This document shows, in pieces, positions 17,767 to 26,898 of a DNA stretch of 64,000 nucleotides (the first letter of the stretch is position 1; every line of letters begins with the position of its first letter). The DNA comes from Rhodoferax sp. WC2427. Lineage in GTDB: Bacteria; Pseudomonadota; Gammaproteobacteria; Burkholderiales; Burkholderiaceae_C. Location of the stretch: contig NZ_CP162006.1 of the NCBI RefSeq assembly GCF_040822085.1, forward strand, positions 2,852,001 through 2,916,000. Reading direction: 5' to 3'. The position numbers and the translations under genes are program-made. Under the pieces are notes generated by a model. It was not told the DNA's origin. It did not search any database and saw only the letters and a program-made list of their open reading frames with translations.

Positions 17767-17856
17767 GCAGATTTGATTTAAAAGTAAAGGCCAGGCCGCT
17801 ATTTTTACAGCAATCTTGCATGGTGTGGCCGCCAATGTCTACCTAAGATAACGGCC

Positions 17857-18756
17857 ATGTCTACTGCCACATCCCTCGCTCTCCGCCCCAACGCCCTGCT
17901 GCTGCCCGCTCTGTTGGCCTGCTACCTGGTGTGGGGCTCCACCTACCTGGCCATCCACCTGGCGCTGCCGAGTTTTCCGCCGTTCTTCCAGATGGGCACG
18001 CGCTTTCTGGCGGCGGGTGGGTTGCTGATGGCCTGGCTGCTGGCGCGCGGGCAGGCCCTGCCCAGCGCTACAGAGTGGCGCAATGCGCTGGTGATCGGCG
18101 TGCTGATGCTGGGCGGCGGCATGGGGCTGACGGCGCAGGCCTCGCTGCACATTGGCTCCGGGCTGATCGCCACCTTCATCGCCGTGGTACCCATGCTGAC
18201 CTGCGGCTGGGGCCTGCTGTTTGGCAAGCGCCCTAGCGCGTTGGAACTGCTGGGCATGGCCATCGGCCTGGTGGGCGTGGCCCTGCTGGTGCAGGGGGCC
18301 AGCTTTGCCGCCGCGCCCGGGGGCCTGCTGTGCATCACCGGGGCCACGCTGGCCTGGTCGCTGGGCTCGGTGCTGTCCACCACCCGGCTGCCACTGGCCA
18401 AGGGGCCGATGGGCTATGCCAGCGAAATGCTGTGCGGCGGCACGGCGCTGCTGTTGGTATCGCTGGCGCTGGGCGAACAACCCACCTGGCCGCCCACGGC
18501 GGCGGCCACGGCGGCCTGGGTGTACCTGGTGGTGGCGGGCTCGCTGGTGGCGTTCAGCGCCTACCTGTACCTGCTGGCCCACGCCACGCCCGCGCTGGCC
18601 ACCAGCTACGCGTTCGTGAACCCCTTGATTGCGCTGTTTCTCGGCGTGGCGCTGGCCGGGGAGGTGGTGACAACGCGGGAATGGGCCGCCTGCGCAGTGG
18701 TGCTGCTGGGGGTGGTTTGCATCCTGGTGGCGGGCCAAAAATCGCGCAAGCACTGA
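17857..18756 (+). CDS. yedA: EamA family drug/metabolite exporter (YedA-like)
   Basis: 299 residues, ten hydrophobic segments, two EamA repeats. LACYLVWGSTYLAIHLALPS and PPFFQMGTRFLAAGGLLMAW are characteristic of the YedA branch; the C-terminal half has ATSYAFVNPLIALFLGVALA and GEVVTTREWAACAVVLLGVV. Inner-membrane exporter, probably of amino acids or related metabolites. Probably controlled by the divergent Lrp-type regulator. Confidence 0.87.
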   Translation: MSTATSLALRPNALLLPALLACYLVWGSTYLAIHLALPSFPPFFQMGTRFLAAGGLLMAWLLARGQALPSATEWRNALVIGVLMLGGGMGLTAQASLHIGSGLIATFIAVVPMLTCGWGLLFGKRPSALELLGMAIGLVGVALLVQGASFAAAPGGLLCITGATLAWSLGSVLSTTRLPLAKGPMGYASEMLCGGTALLLVSLALGEQPTWPPTAAATAAWVYLVVAGSLVAFSAYLYLLAHATPALATSYAFVNPLIALFLGVALAGEVVTTREWAACAVVLLGVVCILVAGQKSRKH

Positions 18757-18922
18757 AAACCTCCGTTCCCAGTGCGATTTACCAATGAAAAGACGGCTCC
18801 CGGGTGCGAAAAAGTTGCTCTGCCTATGGGAAACCCGTTTTTTCTCCATTAGCATCGTGGTCTGCCGGTGGAGACGATGTTTTTCGCTGGTGTGAACCTA
18901 ACTCCAACAAGGACTGACCATC

Positions 18923-19318
18923 ATGGCAACTGCAAAAAAAGCCCCAGCAAAATCTGCTGCTCCTGCAAAGAAAGCTGCTCCGGCAGCCAAAGCACCGACC
19001 ACCAAGGTAGCGGCCACCAAAACCGCTGCCAAAGCCGCTCCCGCCAAGAAGGTTGCCGCTGCTCCAGCGCGCGCCGTCAACGCGGCTTTCATGAAGGCCC
19101 TGACCCCCAGCAAGGAACTGGCTGCCGTCGTCGGCACCGCAGCTCTGCCCCGTACCGAAGTGGTCAAGCAGCTGTGGGTCTACATCAAGAAGAACAACCT
19201 GCAAAACCCCGCCAACAAGCGCAACATCAAGTCCGATGCCAAGCTCAAGGCCGTGTTCGGCAAAGACGAAGTCACGATGTTCGAAATGGCTGGCCTGATC
19301 GGCAAGCACCTGAAGTAA
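18923..19318 (+). CDS. SWIB/MDM2 domain protein with histone H1-like Lys/Ala tail
   Basis: 131 residues. Residues 1-50 are Ala/Lys/Pro repeats (AKKAPAK, KKAAPA, AKAAPAKK) like the C-terminal tail of histone H1 and bacterial H1-like nucleoid proteins. Residues about 57-131 form one SWIB domain (LTPSKELAAVVGTAALPRTE, VVKQLWVYIKKNNLQNPANK, MFEMAGLIGKHLK). It probably binds DNA and acts in nucleoid structure; this fusion is common in betaproteobacteria. Its own promoter lies in 18757-18922 and a strong terminator follows, so it is monocistronic, probably highly expressed. Confidence 0.9.
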   Translation: MATAKKAPAKSAAPAKKAAPAAKAPTTKVAATKTAAKAAPAKKVAAAPARAVNAAFMKALTPSKELAAVVGTAALPRTEVVKQLWVYIKKNNLQNPANKRNIKSDAKLKAVFGKDEVTMFEMAGLIGKHLK

Positions 19319-19348
19319 TCGGCTCTACCGCCCTTTATGCCCCAAAAA

Positions 19349-19374
19349 AAAAGCCGCGTAAAGCGGCTTTTTTT
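19349..19374 (+). terminator. Rho-independent terminator of the SWIB gene
   Basis: Perfect 9-bp stem AAAAGCCGC / GCGGCTTTT with a GTAAA loop, followed by T residues; a run of A on the other side lets it also work for leftward transcription. Confidence 0.92.
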
Positions 19375-19379
19375 ATGGG

Positions 19380-19438
19380 TAAAAAAGGCTGCCAGCGCTT
19401 ATTCCATCAGCACAGGCAGCTCCTTTTTTATAGTATTC
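19380..19438. repeat. Comamonad palindromic repeat in convergent gap
   Basis: GGCTGCCAGCGCTTATTCCA followed by TCAGCACAGGCAGCTCCTTT; lies between the SWIB terminator and the convergent tctA stop. Confidence 0.72.
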
Positions 19439-19443
19439 AACCG

Positions 19444-20940
19444 TCAGGCCAAGGCCTTGCGCGCACCGATCATCTTCAGCACCCGGGGCAGCACCAGCAC
19501 CGACAGCACCACCACCAGCAGCGTCAGCGACATGGGCCGCTCCAGGAAAATGGTCCACTTGCCTTCGCCGATCGACAGCGCGTTGCGCATCTGCGCCTCG
19601 GCCAGCGGGCCCAGGATCATGCCGACCACCACGGGGGCGGTCGGGAAGTCGTAGCGGCGCATCACCACGCCCAGCAGGCCAATGCCGTACAGCAGCACCA
19701 GGTCGAACGCGCTCTGGCGCATGCCGTAGACACCCACCGTGGCAAAGATCAAGATGCCCGCGTAGAGCTGGGGCTTGGGGATCTTCAGCAGCTTGACCCA
19801 CAGGCCCACCAGCGGCAGGTTCAGGATCAGCAGCATCACGTTGCCGATGTACAGCGAGGCAATCAGCGCCCAGACCAGATTGGCGTTGGTGTCAAACAGC
19901 TGCGGGCCGGGCTGGATGCCGTAATTTTGGAACGCGCCCAGCAAAATAGCCGCCGTGTTGGAGGTGGGGATGCCCAGCGTCAGCAGCGGAATCAGCGTGG
20001 CGGTGATGGCCGCGTTGTTGGCCGCCTCGGGGCCGGCCACGCCTTCGATGGCGCCGGTGGTGCCAAACTCTTCCTTGTGCTTGGAGATCTTTTTCTCGAC
20101 CGCGTAGCTCAGGAACGTGGGAATCTCGCTGCCCCCGGCCGGAATGGTGCCGAACGGAAAGCCGATGAAGGTGGCGCGCAGCCAGGCGGGCCAGGAGCGC
20201 TTCCATTCGCTGGCCGTCATGTGCACCTTGCTCATGGGGTTGGCGGTTTCGACGGTTTTGCCCTCGTACATCACGTTGTACAAGGCCTCGCTCACCGCGA
20301 ACAGGCCCACGGCGATCAGCACCACCTCCAGCCCGTCCATCAGTTCGGACACGCCGCCGGTGTAGCGCGCGGCGCCAGTGAGCTGGTCCAAGCCCACCAG
20401 TCCCATGGCCAGGCCGATGAACAGCGACGTCAACCCACGCAGCGTGCTCTTGCCCAGCACCGCGCTCACGGTGGTGAAGGCCAGCAGCATCAGCATGAAG
20501 TATTCGGGCGGGCCCAGGCGGATGGCGTAGGCGGCCACCAGCGGCGCAAACAGCGTGACCAGCACGGTGGCGATGGTGCCCGCCACAAACGAGCCGATGG
20601 CCGCCGTAGCCAGCGCCGCACCGGCACGGCCATTTTTGGCCATCTTGTTGCCCTCCATGGCGGTGACCATGGAGCCGGATTCACCCGGTGTGTTGAGCAG
20701 GATGGAGGTGGTCGAGCCGCCGTACATCGCACCGTAGTAGATGCCCGCAAAGAAGATCATCGAGGCCGTGGCCTCCACCTTGACGGTGATGGGCAGCAGC
20801 ATCGCCACGGCGGTGGCCGGGCCGATGCCGGGCAGCACGCCGATGGCCGTGCCCAGGGTGCAGCCCAGCAGGGCCCACAGCAGGTTCACCGGCGTACCCG
20901 CCGTGATGAAGCCCTGCAATAAGTTGTTCCATAGATCCAT
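19444..20940 (-). CDS. tctA: Tripartite tricarboxylate transporter large permease TctA
   Basis: 498 residues, very hydrophobic. The TctA signature [17 protein letters not shown] lies near the N-terminus, followed by [20 protein letters not shown] and the mirrored second repeat [20 protein letters not shown]...[18 protein letters not shown]. It forms the transport path for citrate-like carboxylates together with TctB and the binding protein TctC. ATG 20940 overlaps the tctB stop (TAATG) and gives the conserved [11 protein letters not shown] start; an ATG nine bases upstream is possible. Confidence 0.92.
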   Translation of the reverse strand: MDLWNNLLQGFITAGTPVNLLWALLGCTLGTAIGVLPGIGPATAVAMLLPITVKVEATASMIFFAGIYYGAMYGGSTTSILLNTPGESGSMVTAMEGNKMAKNGRAGAALATAAIGSFVAGTIATVLVTLFAPLVAAYAIRLGPPEYFMLMLLAFTTVSAVLGKSTLRGLTSLFIGLAMGLVGLDQLTGAARYTGGVSELMDGLEVVLIAVGLFAVSEALYNVMYEGKTVETANPMSKVHMTASEWKRSWPAWLRATFIGFPFGTIPAGGSEIPTFLSYAVEKKISKHKEEFGTTGAIEGVAGPEAANNAAITATLIPLLTLGIPTSNTAAILLGAFQNYGIQPGPQLFDTNANLVWALIASLYIGNVMLLILNLPLVGLWVKLLKIPKPQLYAGILIFATVGVYGMRQSAFDLVLLYGIGLLGVVMRRYDFPTAPVVVGMILGPLAEAQMRNALSIGEGKWTIFLERPMSLTLLVVVLSVLVLPRVLKMIGARKALA

Positions 20941-21446
20941 TACAACCATCCCGTCGTGGTGAGGCCGGGCAAATTGATGGCCAGCAGCTTGGTAAACATC
21001 CAGTACACCGGGGCCGAGATGGCGAAGCCAACGGCGGCATCCTTGGCCCAGGTGCCCAGCGACTTGTCGTTGCGGCCCTCGGCCGATTTAAAGCCGCGCA
21101 CGGCCAGCACAAACAGCAGCGTGCAGCTCAAGATGAAGCCGATGGTGGTGATCAGCGCGGCGTTGGCCAAAATGCCCACCGACACCCAGGCGAAGGCGAC
21201 CCAGTCGGCCCGTTCTCCGCCCGAGGCCTCGTCCATGAAACGGAAGCCGCCGGTGCGCGACTCCCAGGCCAACCATGCGCCAAACAGGATCAGCGCAATC
21301 GACACCACCCAGGGCAGAAAGTTGGGGCCGACGCCCGCGTAGCCGGCATCGGACTTGATGTCCAGGGCGCCCAGGGCCATGGCCACACCCAGCACCAGCG
21401 TGCCCAGCCCGATCAGGGTCTGGGAGGTTTGCATAGTCAGTTTCAT
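20940..21446 (-). CDS. tctB: Tripartite tricarboxylate transporter small permease TctB
   Basis: 168 residues with four hydrophobic segments ([80 protein letters not shown]), the TctB layout. Small membrane subunit of the Tct transporter. It lies between tctC (14 bp upstream) and tctA (overlapping), in the usual CBA order. Confidence 0.9.
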   Translation of the reverse strand: MKLTMQTSQTLIGLGTLVLGVAMALGALDIKSDAGYAGVGPNFLPWVVSIALILFGAWLAWESRTGGFRFMDEASGGERADWVAFAWVSVGILANAALITTIGFILSCTLLFVLAVRGFKSAEGRNDKSLGTWAKDAAVGFAISAPVYWMFTKLLAINLPGLTTTGWL

Positions 21447-21460
21447 GGACGCTGGCTCGG

Positions 21461-22420
21461 TTAGACCATGCCCGACTTGACCATGGTGGCGCGCAGGCTG
21501 GCGAAGTCGTCATCGACAAACTTTTCGAACTCGGCACCGGTGATGACGGCGGGGGTCCAGTTGTTCTTTTCGATGGCGTCGGCCCAGGTCTTGGACTTGG
21601 TGGCCTTGACGATCATGTCGATCAGGGCCTTGCGCTGCTCGGGGGTGATGCCGCCCGCGCCGTACACGCCGCGCCAGTTGCCGATCTCGACATTGATGCC
21701 CTGCTCTTTCAGGGTGGGGATGTCCACCCCCTTGAGGCGGGTGCCCGAGGTCATGGCCAGCGCGCGCATCTTGCCGGTCTTGATGTACTCGGAGAACTCG
21801 CTCAGGCCGCTGCCGCCCACCGTGACGTTGCCGCCCAGAATGGCCGCCGTGGCCTCACCGCCGCCCCGGAAGGCCACGTAGTTGATCTTGGACGGGTCCA
21901 CGCCCACGTCGCGGGCAATCATGGCCGCGGCAATGTGCTCAGTGGAGCCGCGCGAACCGCCGCCCCATTTGATGCTGCCGGGGTCTTTCTTGAGCTGCTC
22001 GACCACTTCCTTCATGCTCTTGTAAGGCGAATTGGCGGGCAGCACGAACACGTTGTATTCGGTGGTCAAACGGGCCAGCGGCGTGGCCTGGTTCAGCCCG
22101 ACCGGTGGCTTGCCGGTGATGATGCCGCCCAACATGACCGCGCCCATCACCATCATGGCGTTCGGGTCGGCCTTGCTGCCGTTGACAAACTGGGCCAGGC
22201 CCAGCGCACCGGCAGCACCGCCCTTGTTGTCAAAGCTGACCGAGTCGGCCGCCTGCGAATCCGTCAGCGCCTTGCCCAGGGCGCGGCCTGTGGTGTCCCA
22301 GCCGCCACCGGGGTTGGCCGGAATCATCATCTTGATATTGGCCGCCGCGCGGGCCGCAAAAGGCAGGGTTCCGGCAGCCGCCAGCACAGCCAAGGACTTC
22401 AAAAAAGCATCACGACGCAT
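21461..22420 (-). CDS. tctC: Tct periplasmic carboxylate-binding protein TctC (Bug family)
   Basis: 319 residues. Signal peptide MRRDAFLKSLAVLAAAGTLP followed by FAARA. The mature part shows the Bug/TctC pattern IKMMIPANPGGGWDTTGRAL, DSVSFDNKGGAAGALGLAQF and GGSGLSEFSEYIKTGKMRAL. It captures a di- or tricarboxylate in the periplasm for TctAB. First gene of the tctCBA operon; divergent from the tctDE two-component genes, which by analogy activate it when citrate is present. Confidence 0.92.
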   Translation of the reverse strand: MRRDAFLKSLAVLAAAGTLPFAARAAANIKMMIPANPGGGWDTTGRALGKALTDSQAADSVSFDNKGGAAGALGLAQFVNGSKADPNAMMVMGAVMLGGIITGKPPVGLNQATPLARLTTEYNVFVLPANSPYKSMKEVVEQLKKDPGSIKWGGGSRGSTEHIAAAMIARDVGVDPSKINYVAFRGGGEATAAILGGNVTVGGSGLSEFSEYIKTGKMRALAMTSGTRLKGVDIPTLKEQGINVEIGNWRGVYGAGGITPEQRKALIDMIVKATKSKTWADAIEKNNWTPAVITGAEFEKFVDDDFASLRATMVKSGMV

Positions 22421-22519
22421 CGCAGTCTCCTCATTAAATGGACGAACCTACCGATCATGCATGCCATATCTGTCAGTTGGCCGTCGGAAATGCCTAGGGA
22501 AAATGCTAATGTCGGAGGC

Positions 22520-23212
22520 ATGAAGCTGCTCCTAGTTGAAGACGATCCCGCCATGCAAACCACCCTGGTGCGGGCCCTGGGTCGGCGCAACATGCGCATC
22601 CAGGCCTGCAGCGATGGCATTGAGGCCCTGGCCCTGTGGCTGGCCGCGCCGCCCGACGTGGTGCTGCTGGACCTGAGCCTGCCCGGCATGGACGGCCTGC
22701 AGGTGCTGGCCGCCGCCCGCAAGGCCGGGCTGCGCACGCCCGTGCTGATCCTCACCGCCCGCGGCACGGTGGGCGACCGGGTGCTGGGCCTGAACGCCGG
22801 GGCCGACGACTACCTGCCCAAGCCGTTCGACCTGGAAGAGCTGGAAGCCCGCCTGCGCGCCCTGGCCCGGCGCAGTGCCGACACGGCCGGGGACTTTGAA
22901 GACAAATCAGCCCCCAGCGCCATCACCGTGGGCACACTGCGCTATGAAAAAGAGAGTGGCGCGGTGTACCACCACGACCAGCCCATGGAACTCAGCCCGC
23001 GCGAACTGGCCCTGCTGCGCCCCCTGCTGGCCCAGCCCGGCCATGCGGTCACCAAAGAGCGGCTGTTCGAGCTGGTATTCCCCGGCGCGCAGGAGGTGCA
23101 GTTCGAGGCGATTGAAGTGATTGCCTACCGGCTGCGCAAAAAGCTGGCCAGCACCGGCGTGCGGCTGATGACGCTGCGCGGACTGGGCTATTTGCTCAAG
23201 GTAGAAGCGTGA
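22520..23212 (+). CDS. tctD: Two-component response regulator TctD (OmpR family)
   Basis: 230 residues: an N-terminal receiver with acidic pair LLVEDD, phosphoacceptor Asp51 (VVLLDLSLPGMDG), Thr in LILTAR and Lys in LPKPFD, then an OmpR-type winged helix (ELSPRELALLRPLLAQPGHA; EVIAYRLRKKLASTGVRLMT). GGAGG lies 4 nt before ATG 22520. Divergent from tctCBA over 99 bp, so that gap is the expected binding region. Overlaps the kinase start (TGATG). Confidence 0.92.
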   Translation: MKLLLVEDDPAMQTTLVRALGRRNMRIQACSDGIEALALWLAAPPDVVLLDLSLPGMDGLQVLAAARKAGLRTPVLILTARGTVGDRVLGLNAGADDYLPKPFDLEELEARLRALARRSADTAGDFEDKSAPSAITVGTLRYEKESGAVYHHDQPMELSPRELALLRPLLAQPGHAVTKERLFELVFPGAQEVQFEAIEVIAYRLRKKLASTGVRLMTLRGLGYLLKVEA

Positions 23213-24627
23213 TGGAGCCTGCAGGCCAGGTCCGTTCGCTGCGCCGCACCCTGCTGATCGGAATCTTGCTGCCGGTCATTGCCGTGGTGGCGCTGAACAC
23301 CGTCAGCCTGTACCGGCAGGCGCTGGCTGCCATTACCACCGCCTACGACCGCACCCTGCTGGCCTCGGCCAAGTCCATCGGCGAGCTGCTGGATGTGGAC
23401 GGCTATGACGAAGCCGCCGTGCTGCACGCCACCGTGCCGTATTCAGCCCTGGAAGCCTTCGAGGCCGACAACAAAAGCAACATCTACTACCGCGTCTCCA
23501 GCCTGCAAGGCGAAATGGTCTCGGGCTACGCGGTGCTGCCGTTCTGGCGCGGCACCATCCCGGCCAAACCGGCCTACGCCGCACTGGTGGATTTCTACGA
23601 CGACCATGTCAATGGCGAACCGGTGCGCGTGGCCGTGCTGCTGCAGCCCGTGGCCACCGACGACGGGCGCGGCATGGCGGTGATCCAGGTGGCCGAAACG
23701 CTGGAGCTGCGCCACACCCTGGCAAGGCAAATCCTGCTCGATACCCTGTGGCGGCAGGCCGCTCTGGTGGCCTTCATCGCCCTGGTGGTGGTGCTGGTGG
23801 TGCAGCGCGCCACCCACCCGGTGCGCCGCCTGAGCCAGACCCTGCAAGCCCGCCTGGAAAACGACCTGACCCCCATCACCGCCCCCGACGCCCCGCGCGA
23901 GCTGCGCCCCCTGGTCGATGCCACCAACCACGTGATGACCCGCCTGCAGCACCTGCTGGACCACCAGAAACGTTTTGTGCGCGACACCGCCCACCAGCTG
24001 CGCACGCCGCTGGCGGTGCTGAAAACCCAGGTCCAGTCGGCCCTGCGCAACGATATAGAGCCGCGCCAGGCCCTGCTGGAGATCAACGCCACCGTCGACC
24101 GCGCCGCCGTACTGGCCAACCAGATGCTGGCCCTGGCCAAGGTGGAGCAGCTGCGCCAGCAGGCCAATGCCGAGGTGCTGGACTGGTCGGCCGTGCTGCG
24201 CGCCGTGGCCATCGACCTGTCGCCCCTGCTGGCCGACAAAGACATCGACTTCGCCATCCACACCACCCCCACCCCGGTGCGCGCCCACGACTGGATGCTG
24301 CGCGAACTGGCCCGCAACCTGCTGCACAACGCCATCAAGCAAACCCCGGTGGGCAGCGCGTTGCAGGTGGACCTGGTGGCCGACGGCACACAGGCCCACC
24401 TGTGCATTGCCGACAGTGGCCCCGGCATCAGCCCCGACCTGGCCCGGCGCCTGTACCAGCCGTTTTCTGCGGGCGACGTGCAGCACGGCTCCGGCCTGGG
24501 CCTGGCCATCTGCTTTGAAATCGTGCAGGCCCTGGGTGGCAGCATCGCGCTGGTGAACCGGGTGCAGCAAGGCGTACACCAGGGCCTGGATGCCACCGTG
24601 CGGCTACCGTTGGTTCAAAATACCTAG
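23212..24627 (+). CDS. tctE: Sensor histidine kinase TctE
   Basis: 471 residues. Membrane segments at about residues 12-32 and 178-198 bracket a periplasmic sensor (2CSK_N-like) domain. The H-box is FVRDTAHQLRTPLAVLKTQV, the N-box NLLHNAIKQTPVGSAL, and the G-boxes DSGPGI and GSGLGLAICFEIVQ. It senses the transported carboxylate and phosphorylates TctD. ATG 23212 directly overlaps the tctD stop; a GTG three bases earlier is an equivalent alternative. Confidence 0.9.
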   Translation: MEPAGQVRSLRRTLLIGILLPVIAVVALNTVSLYRQALAAITTAYDRTLLASAKSIGELLDVDGYDEAAVLHATVPYSALEAFEADNKSNIYYRVSSLQGEMVSGYAVLPFWRGTIPAKPAYAALVDFYDDHVNGEPVRVAVLLQPVATDDGRGMAVIQVAETLELRHTLARQILLDTLWRQAALVAFIALVVVLVVQRATHPVRRLSQTLQARLENDLTPITAPDAPRELRPLVDATNHVMTRLQHLLDHQKRFVRDTAHQLRTPLAVLKTQVQSALRNDIEPRQALLEINATVDRAAVLANQMLALAKVEQLRQQANAEVLDWSAVLRAVAIDLSPLLADKDIDFAIHTTPTPVRAHDWMLRELARNLLHNAIKQTPVGSALQVDLVADGTQAHLCIADSGPGISPDLARRLYQPFSAGDVQHGSGLGLAICFEIVQALGGSIALVNRVQQGVHQGLDATVRLPLVQNT

Positions 24628-24629
24628 CT

Positions 24630-25043
24630 ATGGACAAACTTCGCATTGATAAGTGGCTGTGGGCCGCGCGCTTCTACAAAACCCGCAGCCTGGCCACCGA
24701 AGAGGTCAACAAGGGCCGGGTACAGATCGGCGGGCAGGACGTGAAGCCCGCACGCGAGGTCAAGCCCGGCGACCTGATCACCCTGCGCCAGGGACCGGTG
24801 GTGCGCACCATCGAAGTGGTGGGCATCAGCCAGGCCCGGGGTCCGGCCCCGGTAGCCCAGGCCCTGTACGCCGAAACCGCCGACAGCCTGCAGGCCCGCA
24901 CCGCCGCCGCCGAACAGCGCCGCCTGGCCCCCGAACCCGCCCACAGCCTGGACCATGGCCGCCCCACCAAGCGCCAGCGCAGGGATCTGGACCAGGCAGG
25001 CCAGGGCTGGGGTGACCGCTGGAGCGCGTCGGTAGACGATTAA
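24630..25043 (+). CDS. hslR: RNA-binding S4 domain protein, heat shock protein 15 (HslR)
   Basis: 137 residues. The S4 domain spans residues 3-65 (LRIDKWLWAARFYKTRSLAT, EEVNKGRVQIGGQDVKPARE, VKPGDLITLRQG), then a basic C-terminal tail (GRPTKRQRRDLDQA). Hsp15 binds 50S subunits carrying stalled nascent chains and recycles them. It starts 2 bp after the tctE stop, so it is probably read from the same transcript, although no functional link with carboxylate sensing is known. Confidence 0.88.
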   Translation: MDKLRIDKWLWAARFYKTRSLATEEVNKGRVQIGGQDVKPAREVKPGDLITLRQGPVVRTIEVVGISQARGPAPVAQALYAETADSLQARTAAAEQRRLAPEPAHSLDHGRPTKRQRRDLDQAGQGWGDRWSASVDD

Positions 25044-25082
25044 TCCACCCGGGGCGGTCCGTCTTACGCCATAATTTTTTAA

Positions 25083-25673
25083 ATGGACGAAGACCCCAAA
25101 TCCAAAAGCTGGTGGAACACCTTGCCCGGTGTGCTCACCGCAGTGTCGGCGGTGATTGCCGCCGTCACCGCGCTGGTGTCTACCCTGCACCAGACCGGCT
25201 GGATCGGTGCCAAGGCCTCCACCAGCCCGCCTTCTTCCACGCAGCCCCCACCATCGTCCCCGTCCCCGTCCCCGGCACCGGCCCCCACGGCAGCCCCTGC
25301 GTCCGTCTCGGCACCAGGCGGCATCGGGCTGCCCGCCCAGACCACCTTCAGCTACGGCAAGCTGTCGTACCAGCTGCTGGCCGCCCGCGTGGGCCACCCC
25401 ACGCCCGACACGCTGTCGCTGCAATTCACCGTACGCATGACCAGCGACGACCAGTACGAGGCCAACTTCTGGGACGCGTCGTTTCGCCTGCGCGTCAACG
25501 GCGTGCTGCAGGCCCCGGTGAGCAACCTCAACAAGGTGGTGGCGGGCAACAGCTCGACCGACGGCGTGGTGGAGTTCCTCGTGCCCCGCGGCACCGCCCA
25601 GGTGGAGCTGCAGATGGGCGAGGTGGGCAACGGCAAGCCCGCCATGGCCATCCACTTGCCTGCGGGGGCGTGA
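25083..25673 (+). CDS. Hypothetical membrane-anchored protein with proline-rich linker
   Basis: 196 residues, family not recognised. A short acidic N-terminus (MDEDPKSKSWWNTL) is followed by one hydrophobic segment (about 16-38, with cytoplasmic Lys/Trp before it), so a single-pass inner-membrane protein. A linker of Pro/Ser/Ala (about 46-80) leads to a C-terminal domain rich in beta-strand patterns (LSLQFTVRMTSDDQYEANFW, DASFRLRVNGVLQ, FLVPRGTAQVELQM), reminiscent of DUF4352-like or immunoglobulin-like extracytoplasmic domains. ATG at 25083; the preceding TAATTTTTTAA is an unusual AT-rich leader. No operon partners. Function unknown. Confidence 0.7.
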   Translation: MDEDPKSKSWWNTLPGVLTAVSAVIAAVTALVSTLHQTGWIGAKASTSPPSSTQPPPSSPSPSPAPAPTAAPASVSAPGGIGLPAQTTFSYGKLSYQLLAARVGHPTPDTLSLQFTVRMTSDDQYEANFWDASFRLRVNGVLQAPVSNLNKVVAGNSSTDGVVEFLVPRGTAQVELQMGEVGNGKPAMAIHLPAGA

Positions 25674-25707
25674 AAAAGCGGCCCGCCAGCGGCCCATGGG
25701 GTTTGCA

Positions 25708-25768
25708 TTAAAAACAGGCCGCCCACGCCCGTCCAATCAGCACAAGCAGCTATCAAAAATAGAGCAAA
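25708..25768. repeat. Comamonad palindromic repeat in convergent gap
   Basis: AACAGGCCGCCCACGCCCGT, then CCAATCAGCACAAGCAGCTA and TCAAAAATAG; ends at the stop of the Bug-type gene. Left half is degenerate (CCCACGCCCGT for the usual TTGCGCTTAT). Confidence 0.65.
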
Positions 25769-25772
25769 CGGC

Positions 25773-26735
25773 CTATTCCAGCCGGATCCCCCGCGCCGCA
25801 ATCAGCCCGCGCATCCGGCCCATTTCTTCCTGCACCCGGCTCTTCAACCCTTCGGGCGCACTGCCCACCGCCTGCCAGCCCTGGTGGAACAGCTTGCTGC
25901 GCACTTCGGGGTCGCGGTAGATGCGGGCGATCTCGGTGCCCAGCCGGGCCTGCGCCGCGTGGGACAGGCGGGCCGGGCCGACCAGCGCCGTCCACACCTC
26001 CAGGTTCACCCCGCGCACCCCGGCCTCGGCCAGCGCGGGCACGTCGGGCACCAGGGCGCTGCGGCTGCCGGCCAGTCCGATGGCCCGCAGCTTGCCGGAT
26101 GCCACGTGCGGCATGGCCAGGCCCGGCGGCACCAGCGCCATTTGGATCTGCCCGCCCAGCAGCCCGGTGACCACTTGCGGATTGCCCTGGAACGGGATGT
26201 GGACCGGGGCCATGCCGGGCAGTTGGGACACCAGCCACTCCATGCCCAGGTGCGCCAGGGTGCCGGTGCCGGGCGAGCCGTAGTTCCAGCGGTTGCCGCC
26301 TTGGCGCGCCGCGTCGAAAAAGGCTTTGCCGCCCGGCAGGTGGGCTGGGGCCAGCAGCACCAGCGGCGCGGTGGTCAGCAGCGACAGGTAGCTGAAATCG
26401 TGGGCCGGGTCGAACGGCAGCTGCGGGTACAGCATCTTGGCCGAGGTCAGGTTGCCGTTGATGACGACCCCCAGCGTGTGGTCGTCGGTGGCCTTGGCCA
26501 CCGCGTCCGCGGCGATGTTGCCCGAGGCCCCGGGTTTGTTGTCCACGATGACCGGCTGGCCCAGGGTTTTGGCCAGGGCATCGGCCAGCGCGCGGGCCGA
26601 AATGTCGGGTGAGGAGCCACCCGCAAAGCCCACGACGATGTGCACCGGCTTAGTTGGCCAGGTGGCCTGGGCGAAAACCGGGCTGGCGGTGAGGGCATTG
26701 GCCAGGGCCAGCAGGCCCAGGTGGCGTCGTTGCAT
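25773..26735 (-). CDS. Orphan Bug-family tripartite tricarboxylate transporter receptor
   Basis: 320 residues. Signal peptide HLGLLALANALTASPVFAQA, then the TctC/Bug pattern WPTKPVHIVVGFAGGSSPDI, VIVDNKPGASGNIAADAVAK and IQMALVPPGLAMPHVASGKL. A periplasmic solute-binding protein for an unknown carboxylate or aromatic acid. No TctAB genes adjoin it, as is typical for the many orphan Bug receptors of Comamonadaceae. Start at ATG 26735 has AGGA 8 nt upstream; ATG 26744 is in frame but with poor spacing. Monocistronic on the minus strand. Confidence 0.88.
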   Translation of the reverse strand: MQRRHLGLLALANALTASPVFAQATWPTKPVHIVVGFAGGSSPDISARALADALAKTLGQPVIVDNKPGASGNIAADAVAKATDDHTLGVVINGNLTSAKMLYPQLPFDPAHDFSYLSLLTTAPLVLLAPAHLPGGKAFFDAARQGGNRWNYGSPGTGTLAHLGMEWLVSQLPGMAPVHIPFQGNPQVVTGLLGGQIQMALVPPGLAMPHVASGKLRAIGLAGSRSALVPDVPALAEAGVRGVNLEVWTALVGPARLSHAAQARLGTEIARIYRDPEVRSKLFHQGWQAVGSAPEGLKSRVQEEMGRMRGLIAARGIRLE

Positions 26736-26837
26736 AGTCGGCATCCTGATCGCAAAAAACAGCGATTGTCGTCGGCCCAAGCGTCCCCATGTAGGAAGCA
26801 TGCCGCTGGACCTGCACGTTGGTCCATTACTCTCCTT

Positions 26838-26885
26838 TCCATAGCATGGTTTGCAAGCTGAATCAGCACGAGCCCTGCTTTTTAA
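26838..26885. repeat. Truncated palindromic repeat remnant
   Basis: CATAGCATGGTTTGCAAGCT, then GAATCAGCACGAGCCCTGCT and TTTTAA: the GCAAGCT, TCAGCAC and GCC/T-rich blocks are kept but the central GCTTAT part is missing. It lies just upstream of the flavin oxidoreductase start. Confidence 0.35.
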
Positions 26886-26898
26886 CCCTAAGATACCC

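Noticed and set aside
17766..17835. Earlier start for the Lrp-type regulator adding a hydrophobic N-terminus
   Set aside because: The Lrp family starts just before the HTH; the extra residues come from the promoter region shared with yedA.
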